From assembly GCA_910587235.1 (NCBI GenBank), contig CAJUKD010000011.1, positions 1 through 64,000 on the forward strand: DNA of 64,000 bases, written 5' to 3'. This DNA comes from an uncultured Muribaculaceae bacterium (GTDB lineage: Bacteria; Bacteroidota; Bacteroidia; Bacteroidales; Muribaculaceae). Position numbers and translations under genes: made by a program. The notes beneath the pieces are model-generated. The model saw nothing but the letters and a program-made list of their open reading frames with translations. It searched no databases and was not told the DNA's origin. Positions 18,892 through 28,441 of this stretch are shown here, piece by piece (positions within the stretch are counted from its first letter, which is position 1; each line of letters begins with the position of its first letter).

Positions 18892-20001
18892 TTAAAAGTT
18901 GGCGATTATTGCTTTCGGAACTGTGACGTAGACATCGTAGTCGTCGGCTACGAAATCCATTCGAGAGAATGATGTTTCCGACCATGAGAACGACTGTGTC
19001 CATTCGAGATTCCCGGTGCCGAGTTCGGTCAGGATGATGTCGTTGTAGCTGTTGTTCCCGTCGTAGAGGCGGCATACAAAAGGATAGTTGTGGTCGGGAT
19101 TTGTTGAGATGTCGGAGTATGGATGCCATTCATAGTTGAGGTAAACCAGAAATCCGATAGGACTTTGCAGGTTTCCGCTGAGAATGGTTTTTGTCGATGA
19201 TGACGGGTAGATGTTGAACTGTGCCAGGGAGCTTTGTGTGCTGACATATTCTGCCGATTCCCAGAGCGACGGATTTTCGGTGGGGAACGGGAGGTTTACA
19301 GTCTGTCCGCCGTAGAGTTGCGCCGAGGCTTCAGGACCTGTATAGCGGTAGACGGTGCTTCCTATTTTCACTCGTGGAATGACATTGTTGTAGAAAGAGC
19401 GCTCTCCGGAGTACTGTAGCGGATTCGGCCAATAGAGGGTCGACATCGATTCGCCGGATTCGATGGAGAGCGAGTATATGCCGTAATCGAGCATGTATTC
19501 GTCTGCGGCTCCGCTGAAGTTGATCCGAGCGGTTGTCGGACGCAGACCGCCGGAAAGGTTGAAATGTCCGTTGCGCACACTGAGGTTGCCTTCGCCTATG
19601 TATGCCGGATCGGAGGAGGATATCGCGAGCTTTGTGTAGCCGCCGTAGACGTTGGAACTGCTGTCATAGGTGCGGCTGTGGAAGATACGCACCTGACGGC
19701 TCTCGGAGCCGCTGTAGCTGTTTCTGTTGAAAATCCAGCCCTCGCTGTCGCTTATGTGGCAGGCGAAGCCTAGACAGTCATCCGGATTGCGGCGGTCGAA
19801 GATGAATATGCAGTCGCCGTCGTCCCAGTGATGGACATTCTGCCCTGATGCGTCGTAGTCGTTGACACTTATGCGCAGGGTGATCGTGTCGCTGTCGGGC
19901 GCCGGTTCGTCTTTGTCCTTGTCGCAAGAGGCCGTGGCAATGGCTGCGCCGGCAAGCAGCACAGCCATTGCGAGGCGGGAGAATGTCGTGGCGTTCTTCA
20001 T
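18892..20001 (-). CDS. Predicted surface lipoprotein, paralogue of the upstream gene; fimbrillin-like in outline
   Basis: This 369-residue lipoprotein has its lipobox at ATASC (Cys26). It is followed by DKDKDEP, an acidic stretch of the kind that exports Bacteroidota lipoproteins to the surface. It shares an ordered pattern with its 383-residue upstream neighbour: a W-DG/DGN segment near residue 60, NNVIPRVKIGSTVYRY mid-protein, a QSPIGFLVYLNYEWHPYS segment and a terminal DVYVT...IxNF. The N-terminal W-DGD layout recalls fimbrillin-like proteins, but I cannot confirm the family. It arose by tandem duplication (inference). Confidence 0.65.
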   Translation of the reverse strand: MKNATTFSRLAMAVLLAGAAIATASCDKDKDEPAPDSDTITLRISVNDYDASGQNVHHWDDGDCIFIFDRRNPDDCLGFACHISDSEGWIFNRNSYSGSESRQVRIFHSRTYDSSSNVYGGYTKLAISSSDPAYIGEGNLSVRNGHFNLSGGLRPTTARINFSGAADEYMLDYGIYSLSIESGESMSTLYWPNPLQYSGERSFYNNVIPRVKIGSTVYRYTGPEASAQLYGGQTVNLPFPTENPSLWESAEYVSTQSSLAQFNIYPSSSTKTILSGNLQSPIGFLVYLNYEWHPYSDISTNPDHNYPFVCRLYDGNNSYNDIILTELGTGNLEWTQSFSWSETSFSRMDFVADDYDVYVTVPKAIIANF

Positions 20002-20025
20002 ATTTAAAAGGCGGTGTCGTGCGTG

Positions 20026-21177
20026 TCAGAAGTTGGAGATCGTGAAGTCGGTGAGCGTTACGTAGACGTCGTTTCCACCTGATGAAATAACTTTGATGTT
20101 GCCTATCGAAGTCTGGTTGAACAAGGATGTTATGTGCCAGTTGGTTCCTGACATTCCGTCGATTTCGCACAGCGGATGGGTGGTCTGTTCGCCTCCAAGT
20201 GTCATCGACAGCACGAACGGATATGGATTTGATTCGGTCTGTGTCAGGGTGCCGCTGTAGGGAGTCCACAGCAATTCGGTAAAGAGGTGGAATCCGATGG
20301 CGCTTTCGAGAGTCTGCGACATAAGTGTGTGGGTGACGGTACCAAATATGTTCTTGCGGCTCATGGATGTGGTGTAGTTCACGTACGGAGCCGACATCCA
20401 TGATTCCTCGCTGCCCGGTGTACCCGGAAGTGTCAGCAGTATGCTCATTCCCGCTTCAGGCTCGCGTGCGTCGGCTTTGTAGCGGTAGACGGTCTGGCCG
20501 ATTTTGATGCGCGGAACAATGTTGTCCATGATATAGACATAAGGACTGTACCACAACCCGTCGTTTCCATGGGTCCATTGGGAGCTGCTGAATTCGTTGT
20601 TGGCCGTCGCCGGTGTAAAGAAATCGTTAGTGTTCATCCGGTAGGTACCGTTTGCATAGTTTGCATAGAAGGCGACAGGCGAGTCGCTTTTGAAGCGCAT
20701 GCGTGCGCATGCAGGATTAAGGACCATGCTTACGCGGAACAGACCCTCTACGATGCTGTACTCGCCGCTTCCTTTGAAGATCGGTGCGGTATTTGTCACG
20801 AGAATCTGGGTGGCCGGTTCATTGTCGATCGGCGAGAAAACGCCCACACATGCTCCGGAGGTGACGCCTGACTTGGAAGGCTCGAAGGTCCAGCTGCTTG
20901 TGGCCGACGAGTAGATGGCGCGTCCGAGCACCGTAGTCTGATCCGATTCAAAGAGTATGACGGTGTTCCCGTCCTGCCATGTCCAGGCAGCTCCGGCGCG
21001 GCTGTTTTTGTCATCGTTCCATTCGCCTATGCCGCCGGTCCATTCCATAGGATATGTCTTGCCGGGAGCGGCCGGGGCTTCGGGGGCGTCGGTTTCGGAG
21101 CAGGAAGCCATACCTGCGGCGGCAAGCCCGATAAGGGCTGCCGCGATGAGGTTGTGGTTGAAATATGCTGATTTCAT
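20026..21177 (-). CDS. Predicted surface lipoprotein, paralogue of the downstream gene; fimbrillin-like in outline
   Basis: This 383-residue lipoprotein has its lipobox at GMASC (Cys26), followed by SETDAPEAP. Matching landmarks to the 369-residue paralogue are WTWQDGNTVILFE, NPACARMRFKSD, NIVPRIKIGQTVYRYK, ESAIGFHLFTELLWTPYS and the terminal DVYVTLTDFTISNF. The gaps are 33 nt to the BACON gene and 24 nt to the paralogue. The function is unknown; context suggests a surface complex with the BACON and PEGA proteins. Confidence 0.65.
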   Translation of the reverse strand: MKSAYFNHNLIAAALIGLAAAGMASCSETDAPEAPAAPGKTYPMEWTGGIGEWNDDKNSRAGAAWTWQDGNTVILFESDQTTVLGRAIYSSATSSWTFEPSKSGVTSGACVGVFSPIDNEPATQILVTNTAPIFKGSGEYSIVEGLFRVSMVLNPACARMRFKSDSPVAFYANYANGTYRMNTNDFFTPATANNEFSSSQWTHGNDGLWYSPYVYIMDNIVPRIKIGQTVYRYKADAREPEAGMSILLTLPGTPGSEESWMSAPYVNYTTSMSRKNIFGTVTHTLMSQTLESAIGFHLFTELLWTPYSGTLTQTESNPYPFVLSMTLGGEQTTHPLCEIDGMSGTNWHITSLFNQTSIGNIKVISSGGNDVYVTLTDFTISNF

Positions 21178-21210
21178 ATTGATTGCTGAGCTTTTATGTA
21201 TCGGTTGGTG

Positions 21211-23376
21211 TTAAAGGTCCCAGTTTACTTCTTCCCCGAAATCGCCGGGAAGGAAGTTAGTGCCTTCGGGGAACTGTACGACGGGGATTTCAAGAACTTT
21301 AGATTCGCCGGAGGGCACGTTGAGCAGGCGTATGCTGATGGTTCCGCGTCGTACGGATGCACCTGTATTGGGTGTGGCGATGATGTTGAATGTGTTGTTC
21401 AGCTTGTTGGCCGAGAGGATGTACCAGAAGTCGGCTGACGCTTTGGATATTTCGTAGTCGCCGTCGACGGTTATGGTATAGGTCTGAGTCTGTCCGCCTG
21501 CGGGCATAAGCGAGATTTCGGTTACAGAAGCAGAGAGCTGGCGGCCGAGCTGTCTGACGGTATAGCGCACTCGTTTTGTTTCTATTGCGCCGCTGCCGGA
21601 ATTGACCTGCTGTTCGGCATTTATGACGAACAATGCCGCACGGTCGTTGCCGGATGGGTTGGGCTGTGCCGACAGGCGGTAATAGCGCTGGCTGCCTTCG
21701 TTTACCATTTCGTAGGATAGCCAGGACGGTGCCGTATGGTTCGATTCGGAGATCCATGCTTCGGCAGTGGAGCCTACGGACGAGTACACGTCAAGACGTA
21801 TGGTTCCGCCTGTGGCGTTTACGGTCCCTGAGGTGTTGTCGATTATCAGGTAGGGATTTTCCTGCACGACAATCAGTTCGGTCGGCAATGCTCCGGGCTT
21901 CGCCGAGTCATAGACATAGATTGTTCCCTGACGGTAGTCGCTGCCGCTGTTGGTTGTCACGCTGATTGTGATCTGGGCTTTGCCTGTGCCGCTTGTCGAC
22001 GAGAGGCTTATCCAGTTGGCCGACGGTGCAGCCTGCCATTCGCCTATGGTGTTGAGGGAGATTGTGCGGGAGCTTGCTGCCCATCCGAAGCTGATGGCAT
22101 CTTCGGGAATGTTTGAGTATTTGCCTGTTTGTCCGCAATGTATTGTCAGAGCTGATGCCTGTGAACCGCGTACGGAGAATACTACATCGGCCGAGCGCGA
22201 TGCCGCTCCGGGGTTGGCGGTAGCCGAGAATTGCAGAACTCGCTCGCCTGATGTGCCGGAATTTGGCGATATGGTGATCCATCCGGGTTTGCTGCTTATC
22301 ACCCAGTCGACGTTGGCGTTGAGAGTGATCTGGCTTGTCGAGCCGGCGGCGTCGAAGCTCAGGCTTGTTTCCGATGCTTCGAGCTGCTGGCCGTTCTGGT
22401 TGAGCGTGACGGTCAGGCCTGCCGATTCGGGCTGTCCTTCGGGATAGATGTTCACGTAGCCTATTCGCGAGCCGCTGGTGTTGTTGGGGGCTATGGTTAT
22501 TGTGATCTGGCTCCGGCCGGCCTGTCCGCTTGCGGGGCTGACCGATACCCAGCTCTGGCAGACTGATGGAACAGTGGCGCGCCATGCGCTCTGCGAGGTG
22601 AGATTGACAGTCAGTGTTCCTCCGGTCACGGGGATGTCCTGAACTGTTTCTTCGTTTATGCCGAAAGAAGAGCCTTCCTGGGATATGGTGAAAGAGATTG
22701 AGCTGGTAGGGCGGTCGACGCAGCGAACGATAACGGTGATTTCACGGGCGTTGGTGCTCGTGTTGGGAGCCACGGTGACGCTCATGTTTCCGTCGGTGAT
22801 ATCGGAACCCTGCACCCATGCGAGATTGCTGAAGGTTGTGTTCAGCTTTTCGGGATTCTCGACATTTGTCAGTATGGCCACATTGACTGTTCCGCCTTCG
22901 CGTCCGATGGTATAGGAGTCGGCGGCGCCGTCGGCGAAGCGTATGTAGGGTTGCGAGCCGTTCTGCGACACGCTTATCAGCGATCCGACAAGCAGTTCGT
23001 CCTTGCCGCTGACCATTGCGATCACTGCCGTGCGTGCTTCGGAGGTTGAATTTTCCTGCGTGGTGAGTATGAGTTCCTGGTCCTCAAGCGATCCATCGCC
23101 GGAAGTCGCATTGGCGCCGAGCCAGTCGGGCATGTCGTTCAGGTTCCATGATTCCGAGGCATAAAAGTATGTGCTTGCCTCGCCGCCCTCGAATGGGAAG
23201 TTGAAGTATGTGTTGTAGACCGTGACCTGATATTCTTTGTCGGAGAATTTGAATTCATAATCCCCGTAATTTTCCTTCAGGATTTCTTCGGGGTTGTAGT
23301 CGTCGCAGGCGGTGAATCCGGCCATTGCGACGGCTGTCAGCGCGGCGGCGCATATATATCTTAGCGATGCTTTCAT
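21211..23376 (-). CDS. BACON-repeat surface lipoprotein
   Basis: This 721-residue lipoprotein has its lipobox at GFTAC (Cys24), followed by the acidic DDYNPEE. It contains about five to six immunoglobulin-like BACON modules, each with a W[IV]S[VIL]SP-x-SG-x6-12 signature (for example WVSVSPASGQAG near 270, WITISPNSGTSG near 355, WISLSSTSGTG near 445). BACON domains are often in glycan- or mucin-binding surface proteins of Bacteroidota; here no catalytic domain is attached. It lies 15 nt downstream of the PEGA gene in the same operon. Confidence 0.85.
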   Translation of the reverse strand: MKASLRYICAAALTAVAMAGFTACDDYNPEEILKENYGDYEFKFSDKEYQVTVYNTYFNFPFEGGEASTYFYASESWNLNDMPDWLGANATSGDGSLEDQELILTTQENSTSEARTAVIAMVSGKDELLVGSLISVSQNGSQPYIRFADGAADSYTIGREGGTVNVAILTNVENPEKLNTTFSNLAWVQGSDITDGNMSVTVAPNTSTNAREITVIVRCVDRPTSSISFTISQEGSSFGINEETVQDIPVTGGTLTVNLTSQSAWRATVPSVCQSWVSVSPASGQAGRSQITITIAPNNTSGSRIGYVNIYPEGQPESAGLTVTLNQNGQQLEASETSLSFDAAGSTSQITLNANVDWVISSKPGWITISPNSGTSGERVLQFSATANPGAASRSADVVFSVRGSQASALTIHCGQTGKYSNIPEDAISFGWAASSRTISLNTIGEWQAAPSANWISLSSTSGTGKAQITISVTTNSGSDYRQGTIYVYDSAKPGALPTELIVVQENPYLIIDNTSGTVNATGGTIRLDVYSSVGSTAEAWISESNHTAPSWLSYEMVNEGSQRYYRLSAQPNPSGNDRAALFVINAEQQVNSGSGAIETKRVRYTVRQLGRQLSASVTEISLMPAGGQTQTYTITVDGDYEISKASADFWYILSANKLNNTFNIIATPNTGASVRRGTISIRLLNVPSGESKVLEIPVVQFPEGTNFLPGDFGEEVNWDL

Positions 23377-23391
23377 ATTGGTTGTCGTAGC

Positions 23392-25440
23392 TTAGAAGAT
23401 GATTACAGCTGATAGGTTCACTCTGAAGCCGGTGCCCCAGCCTTTGATTTTCGACGAGTACTCGGAGAACTGGCTGTAGGCATCGCCTTTGGCAATGGCG
23501 AAGTAGTATTCGGGCGTGAGGCTAAGTCCGAAATTGTAGCCGCAAGCCCAGTAGAGGCGCAGGGCTGCAAGGCCGCTGGCGCAGTATGAGTTGTACCATT
23601 CGTCTTCGTAGCTTACTCCGAGGTTCGATTTCATAATCACGTGGCGGTAGCCTATCATCGGTGTGATGTCGAATGCCGATGGGGTCAGGATGCGCCAGCC
23701 TGCGCGTGCGCCTATTATCATTGTAGCTTTGGGTTCGGAGTAGGAGCCTCCTACGGGTTCCCAGTAAGTGGGCTGTCCGTCGACTGACGAGCTGCCTTCG
23801 ACGGGGCGGTAGGCTGTCAGCCCGGCTATGTTGTTTGCGAAGGGCAGGTTGTAGAACATTTCGAAGTTGAAGCCGCCGAGGTGGAAACCGGTTGTGAATT
23901 CGGCGTCGAATAGGTTGCCTCCGCCTATGCCTGCGCTGAAGTAGTAGTCGTTGCGCTGGTGCAGGCGGCGCTTGTGCTTGATGGTGATGCTGCGGTGTTC
24001 GGCGTCGAATGTGGTGGTCTTTGTGTAGTCTTTGTAGAAGTATCCGCCGGGAGCGGTGATGGTGTATTCGCCGGGCTTGCCGCGCAGTTCGTAGTAGCCG
24101 TTCTTCACTTCCTTGCGCATTCCGTTGACGTAGATGTAGTTGTCCTGGGGAGCGTTGATGCGCACGGTGATTATGTTTGTCATCCTGGCGTTGACAGCCA
24201 CAGGTTCGCCTTGCTTGAGGGTGACGGACTGTGTCCAGGGCTGGTAGTCGGGATGTGTCAGTTCGACTTTGTGGTTGCCTATTATAAGATCGGAAATCAC
24301 AAGCGGAGTTTTGCCGCGCACGGTACCGTCGACTTTAATGGTGGCGCCGGAAGGAGTTGAGGTCAGTTCCAGAGAGCCGAAGATGGGCGATGGAGCGGGC
24401 ATGTCTATGACGACGGGTTTTTTGATGTCGGTCACATTCACCGGTTTGCGGCTTGGTGTGTGGCCTTCGAGCCTGGCTTCGATCACGTGGTTGCCTTCTT
24501 CGAGCGGACCGTTCCATTCGCCTTGTGCCATAAGTTTACCGTCGACGTAGATGCCGGCGTTTTTGGGTACGCTTATCCGGGCGCGTGCGAAGTTGCCGCT
24601 GAGGATAGGAGTCAAGGTTGTGGTCTGGCCGTCGTTGATGTCGAATGAAGCCTCGTAGGGGTTATACAGGTTTTTTGCGATTTTGAGTGTATAGCCCTGT
24701 TTTGAGTCGAGTTTGTATTTATTGACGGAACCTGTGCCTATGTGGCGGTTGTCGACGTATATCTCGGCGCCTTTCAGCTCTTCGGTAGCGGGAATTGTCA
24801 GGTAGCCGAATGCCGGACGGAGTATCAGCCGCACGGGCACGGCCTGTTTGGGGTCATTGACTGTGACCCGTCCCACTTCGTCGTGATAGCCGGGTGCTGT
24901 GGCTCTATATTCGTATTCGCCGAATCGTACCGATTTCGAGGCATGTCCGTTGCTGTCGAGTTTCCATGGCTCGCCGGCAACTTCAAGATATGTATCGCCG
25001 CTTTTCGGGTCTATGGTGAATTCAAGGTACTGCTTGGCGTCGGTCAGGAAGAGTTCGCCGAGTTTTATGCGGTAGGTCTTGCTTGATTCTATTTTGGTGC
25101 GACCGAAGTTGCAGCGGTCGCCGTCGACGTTGGGGCTGTCGTAGCTGATGTCGACAAAGCGTACGCCGGGCGATACCCAAAGCAGATAGATCGTTTTGCC
25201 GTTGACTTTTGCCGTTTCTTTTTCAAAAGGCGTACCGCCCATGTCGAAACTGTATTCGCCGGAATCGGTTGCCGGTTCGACTATTATGACGGCCATCGCG
25301 TTGCCGTTGGCGTCGAGCTTCTTGCGGGCAAGTGCGGTGTTGTCGTTTTCGTCAAGTGTGATTGGGGAAATTTTGATTTTTTGCTGTTGGGCCGACAATG
25401 TACCGAATGCGAGAACAGTAGCGATAAGTAATGCGATCAT
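23392..25440 (-). CDS. PEGA-domain protein with C-terminal outer-membrane beta-barrel-like region
   Basis: This 682-residue protein has a signal peptide (MIALLIATVLAFGTLSA). Residues about 190-500 carry several PEGA-type modules (GSLELTSTPSGATIKVDG, AEIYVDNRHIGTGSV, AGIYVDGKLMAQG). The last 190 residues alternate hydrophobic and polar residues and end in an aromatic residue (AVIIF), as in an outer-membrane barrel. The frame is open upstream to 25602. The ATG at 25438-25440 begins a proper signal peptide and lies about 115 nt after a good promoter. It is the first gene of the envelope operon and may anchor the complex in the outer membrane. Confidence 0.8.
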   Translation of the reverse strand: MIALLIATVLAFGTLSAQQQKIKISPITLDENDNTALARKKLDANGNAMAVIIVEPATDSGEYSFDMGGTPFEKETAKVNGKTIYLLWVSPGVRFVDISYDSPNVDGDRCNFGRTKIESSKTYRIKLGELFLTDAKQYLEFTIDPKSGDTYLEVAGEPWKLDSNGHASKSVRFGEYEYRATAPGYHDEVGRVTVNDPKQAVPVRLILRPAFGYLTIPATEELKGAEIYVDNRHIGTGSVNKYKLDSKQGYTLKIAKNLYNPYEASFDINDGQTTTLTPILSGNFARARISVPKNAGIYVDGKLMAQGEWNGPLEEGNHVIEARLEGHTPSRKPVNVTDIKKPVVIDMPAPSPIFGSLELTSTPSGATIKVDGTVRGKTPLVISDLIIGNHKVELTHPDYQPWTQSVTLKQGEPVAVNARMTNIITVRINAPQDNYIYVNGMRKEVKNGYYELRGKPGEYTITAPGGYFYKDYTKTTTFDAEHRSITIKHKRRLHQRNDYYFSAGIGGGNLFDAEFTTGFHLGGFNFEMFYNLPFANNIAGLTAYRPVEGSSSVDGQPTYWEPVGGSYSEPKATMIIGARAGWRILTPSAFDITPMIGYRHVIMKSNLGVSYEDEWYNSYCASGLAALRLYWACGYNFGLSLTPEYYFAIAKGDAYSQFSEYSSKIKGWGTGFRVNLSAVIIF

Positions 25441-25560
25441 ACGTATCGTGCTTCTGCGGCCGATTAGATAGAAAGGTCTATTCTCCACAATTAAAAATGT
25501 GATTAGGTTTAAAATCAGTTGTCTAAGGTGGTTTTTGAATGCCGAATCCGACATTTCGGG

Positions 25561-25591
25561 TAAAGATACGTTTTTTTTGTGATTGTACAAA
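25561..25591 (-). promoter_or_regulatory. Promoter of the seven-gene envelope operon
   Basis: On the minus strand a TTTTTTTG tract (CAAA at 25588-25591 on plus) is followed after 19 nt by TATCTTTA (25561-25568). Only the last -7 base differs from TAnnTTTG. Confidence 0.6.
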
Positions 25592-25736
25592 AAAATTAAC
25601 ATTTAAGCTTGTTTCTGTAAGCTTGTGCCCTGATTGTTTTAAGGTCAATATGAAAGACCGGCGTAGCGCCGGCGGCACGGTGGAGTACATAAACCCGTGA
25701 CTTGATGGAGCTTTATGGAAGAATGAAAAATAGAAG

Positions 25737-25785
25737 CTCGGCGAGCCGATATCGTGATTCGGGTTCACAACGTCGGCTCGCCGAG
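25737..25785 (-). terminator. Terminator of gdhA
   Basis: The 13-bp perfect inverted repeat CTCGGCGAGCCGA / TCGGCTCGCCGAG (25737-25749 with 25773-25785) lies 23 nt beyond the gdhA stop. A modest T-rich tract follows on the minus strand. Confidence 0.7.
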
Positions 25786-25808
25786 TCTTGGGTGCTTGTG
25801 TGGTGGTG

Positions 25809-27149
25809 TCAGAGCACGCCTTGCGCCATCATGGCGTCGGCCACTTTCATGAAACCGGCAATATTGGCGCCGCGGACGTAGTTGACGTAGCCGTCGGCTT
25901 CGCTGCCGTAGCGCACGCATTGCTCGTGGATTCCGCGCATGATTTCTGCCAGTCGCCTGTCGACCTCTTCGGCGCTCCATGAGAGTTTCTGCGAGTTCTG
26001 GGCCATTTCAAGTCCGGAGGTAGCTACTCCGCCGGCGTTCGCGGCCTTGCCCGGGGCATAGAGTATGCGTGCCTCGATGAAGCGGTGGACGGCTTCGGGT
26101 GTGGATGGCATGTTGGCACCTTCGCTGACGGCGAAACATCCGCCGGCAAGCAGGGCTTCGGCGTCGAGCACGTTCAGCTCGTTCTGTGTGGCCGAGGGCA
26201 TTGCTATGTCGCACTGCACCAGGCGCCAGGGCGAACGGTCGGGATGGTATTGCAGTTCGGGGAAACGTTCGGGCACTTCGTGGAGGCGTCCGCGCATGTA
26301 GGTTTTTAGCTCGAAGATATAGTCGAACTGCTCGCGGGTCAGACCGTCGGGGGCTATGATCGAGCCGCCGGAGTCGCTCATCGACACGACTTTGCCACCA
26401 AGTTCCATTATTTTTTTCGCTGTGTATGTGGCCACGTTGCCTGAGCCGGAGATGGCTACCCGACGGCCGGTGATTTCGAGTCCGCGTGTGGCCAGCATGT
26501 TCTGCAGGAAATAGCAGTTGCCGTAGCCGGTGGCTTCGGGGCGGATCAGGGAGCCGCCGAAAGCGATGCCCTTACCTGTAAAGGTTCCGGTGAATTCGCG
26601 GGCCATTTTTTTGTAGTAGCCGTACATGTAGCCCACTTCGCGTGCGCCTACGCCTATGTCGCCGGCCGGAACGTCGGTGTCGGCGCCTATATGGCGCCAG
26701 AGTTCGGCCACGTATGCCTGGCAGAAGCGCATGATTTCCATGTCGGAGCGGCCTCGGGGCGAGAAGTCGCTGCCGCCTTTGGCGCCGCCCATGGCAAGGG
26801 TGGTCAGCGAGTTTTTGAATGTCTGCTCGAAAGCCAGGAATTTGAGGATCGACAGGTTGACGGAAGCATGGAAGCGTATGCCGCCTTTGTATGGGCCGAT
26901 GGCGTTGTTATGCTGTACGCGGTAGCCCATGTTGTTTCGGACGCGTCCGTTGTCGTCGACCCACGACACGCGGAAAGCGAATATGCGGTCCGGTATGCAC
27001 AAGCGTTCGATAAGGTTATAGCGCTCGAATTCGGGGTGCTCGTTATAGACATCCTCGATTGATGAAAGCACTTCTTCTACTGCCTGATGGTACTCCGGTT
27101 CATTGGGGAATCGTCGCTGGAGGTCGGCGATCACTTCTTTTGTGTTCAT
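25809..27149 (-). CDS. gdhA: NADP-type glutamate dehydrogenase
   Basis: This 446-residue hexameric-type enzyme interconverts 2-oxoglutarate plus ammonium and glutamate in nitrogen assimilation. It has the substrate-binding GPYKGGIRFH, the catalytic-lysine region LAMGGAKGGSDF, the VPAGDIGVGAREVGYM segment and the nucleotide-binding VAISGSGNVATYTA. Length matches the approximately 445-residue bacterial class. It appears monocistronic, with its own promoter and terminator. Cofactor preference is inferred from class rather than proven. Confidence 0.96.
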   Translation of the reverse strand: MNTKEVIADLQRRFPNEPEYHQAVEEVLSSIEDVYNEHPEFERYNLIERLCIPDRIFAFRVSWVDDNGRVRNNMGYRVQHNNAIGPYKGGIRFHASVNLSILKFLAFEQTFKNSLTTLAMGGAKGGSDFSPRGRSDMEIMRFCQAYVAELWRHIGADTDVPAGDIGVGAREVGYMYGYYKKMAREFTGTFTGKGIAFGGSLIRPEATGYGNCYFLQNMLATRGLEITGRRVAISGSGNVATYTAKKIMELGGKVVSMSDSGGSIIAPDGLTREQFDYIFELKTYMRGRLHEVPERFPELQYHPDRSPWRLVQCDIAMPSATQNELNVLDAEALLAGGCFAVSEGANMPSTPEAVHRFIEARILYAPGKAANAGGVATSGLEMAQNSQKLSWSAEEVDRRLAEIMRGIHEQCVRYGSEADGYVNYVRGANIAGFMKVADAMMAQGVL

Positions 27150-27177
27150 TTTGCAAACGTTCTTAGAAATTGACGCG

Positions 27178-27208
27178 CAAAATTACATAAAACTCTGCTA
27201 AATTCAAA
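27178..27208 (-). promoter_or_regulatory. Promoter of gdhA
   Basis: TTTG (27205-27208) then 19 nt then TAATTTTG (27178-27185) on the minus strand is a full match to the Bacteroidota consensus, about 29 nt upstream of the start codon. Confidence 0.75.
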
Positions 27209-27232
27209 ATTTATGTCGGGATGCCCGGCGAC

Positions 27233-27267
27233 AAAAAAAACGCTCCGCGGTGAGGCGGAGCGTTTTT
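27233..27267 (-). terminator. Terminator of the 371-residue secreted-protein gene
   Basis: An A8 run, CGCTCCGC (27241-27248), a 6-nt loop, GCGGAGCG (27255-27262) and T5 make a stem symmetric enough to work from both directions. It lies 24 nt beyond the stop at 27292. Confidence 0.85.
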
Positions 27268-27291
27268 CGGTTCTGTAACGTGGATGGTGTA

Positions 27292-28407
27292 TTATTTCAC
27301 CAGCACTTTGCTTACGTTGTTGCCCTGGCGGCGGATGTAGAGGCCTGCGGCAGGTTCTTCAACACGTACGCCCTGGAGGTTGTAGTATTCAACGGGGGCG
27401 TTGGCGTCGATTTCAACGTCGGCTATGCCTGCTTTGCCGCCCTTGATCACGAGGTTCTTGATTTCCCATGTTCCGGATTTGCCGTCTTCGCTGCGGTACA
27501 TGAAGCCGAGCTGGATGCGCTTGCCGTTGTAGTTGGCGAGGGCGATGTCGCCGGAGTTTACGAATGTCCAGGACGCATTGTCTGAGCATGTGGGGATTTC
27601 TACTGCAGTCCAGATGCCACCTTCTTCGCGGATGTTGAGAGTGCAGTTTGCCTTTGCGAAAGCAAGGTCGGGGAATTTGTTGTAGCAGTGTTCGAAAGCG
27701 AGAGTGTTGTCCTGTGTCAGGGTGATGACGGGCGAGATCAGCCAGCTTTCCGAAGCATACGATACGCCTTCCTTGAAGGCGGAAGCTTTCATGTAGCCGT
27801 ACTTTGTGTCAGCGGTCCATACGTAGGTGAGAGCTTCGGGAAGTGTCACGTTTTCGATTGTGAACTGGCCCTGGCCTGCGGCGAAGCTTTCTTCAAATAC
27901 GTTGTCGGAGGGGGTGGGGGTGGGATCGACGGGACCTTCGCCGCCTTCACCGTAGATGGTAACTTCGGTGAAACGGATCTGGCCGTTTTTTTCTGCGCCA
28001 TCGCTGCCCATGGTTGCTTTTTCGCCTACGGTGAATGTCACGCTTGAGCTGCTGCCTTCCCAGGTGATAGCTACGTCGCCTACTGCCTGAGCGGGATTGA
28101 GGTCGCCTGTGCTGGGTGTGAATGTGGTGTAACGGTAGCCGGCGTCTTTAGCAAGAGTGAAAACGATTTTGGAGATGTTTTCACCGCTGATTGCTATGGA
28201 ACCTTTTGCATAGAGGCGGATGGCGTTTGTGCCGGCGTGCAGTGAGGGAGCGGTTGTTCCGTTGTTCTTCTCGATGTCGATGGTGTAGCCGTCGATGTTC
28301 TTTGCAGTGCCGATGGCTTCTGCAAGCTGTGTGGCTGTGATAGTGGTCTGGGCGTAAGCGCCGACAGACATGGCCACTGCTGCGAGAGCGAGTAAAAATT
28401 TTTTCAT
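27292..28407 (-). CDS. Secreted two-domain protein with choice-of-anchor J module and sorting-type tail
   Basis: This 371-residue protein has a signal peptide (1-19). Residues about 25-150 resemble the beta-sandwich module in the middle of the 770-residue lipoprotein encoded at 34765-37077. Residues about 168-320 (FEESFAAGQGQFTIENV to GTWEIKNLVIKGG) are clearly homologous to that protein's C-terminus, with long shared stretches such as KFPDLAFAKANCTL. The tail (VEYYNLQGVRVEEPAAGLY...KVLVK) resembles a type IX secretion sorting signal. It lies 34 nt downstream of the phosphatase/nuclease-family gene and is likely co-transcribed. Function unknown. Confidence 0.75.
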   Translation of the reverse strand: MKKFLLALAAVAMSVGAYAQTTITATQLAEAIGTAKNIDGYTIDIEKNNGTTAPSLHAGTNAIRLYAKGSIAISGENISKIVFTLAKDAGYRYTTFTPSTGDLNPAQAVGDVAITWEGSSSSVTFTVGEKATMGSDGAEKNGQIRFTEVTIYGEGGEGPVDPTPTPSDNVFEESFAAGQGQFTIENVTLPEALTYVWTADTKYGYMKASAFKEGVSYASESWLISPVITLTQDNTLAFEHCYNKFPDLAFAKANCTLNIREEGGIWTAVEIPTCSDNASWTFVNSGDIALANYNGKRIQLGFMYRSEDGKSGTWEIKNLVIKGGKAGIADVEIDANAPVEYYNLQGVRVEEPAAGLYIRRQGNNVSKVLVK

Positions 28408-28441
28408 AACTGATTTGTTTGGTTGTTAATGATATTGGTTG

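Noticed and set aside
25523..25768. 81-codon minus-strand frame between gdhA and the PEGA gene
   Set aside because: It spans the gdhA terminator and the envelope-operon promoter; no coding signal.
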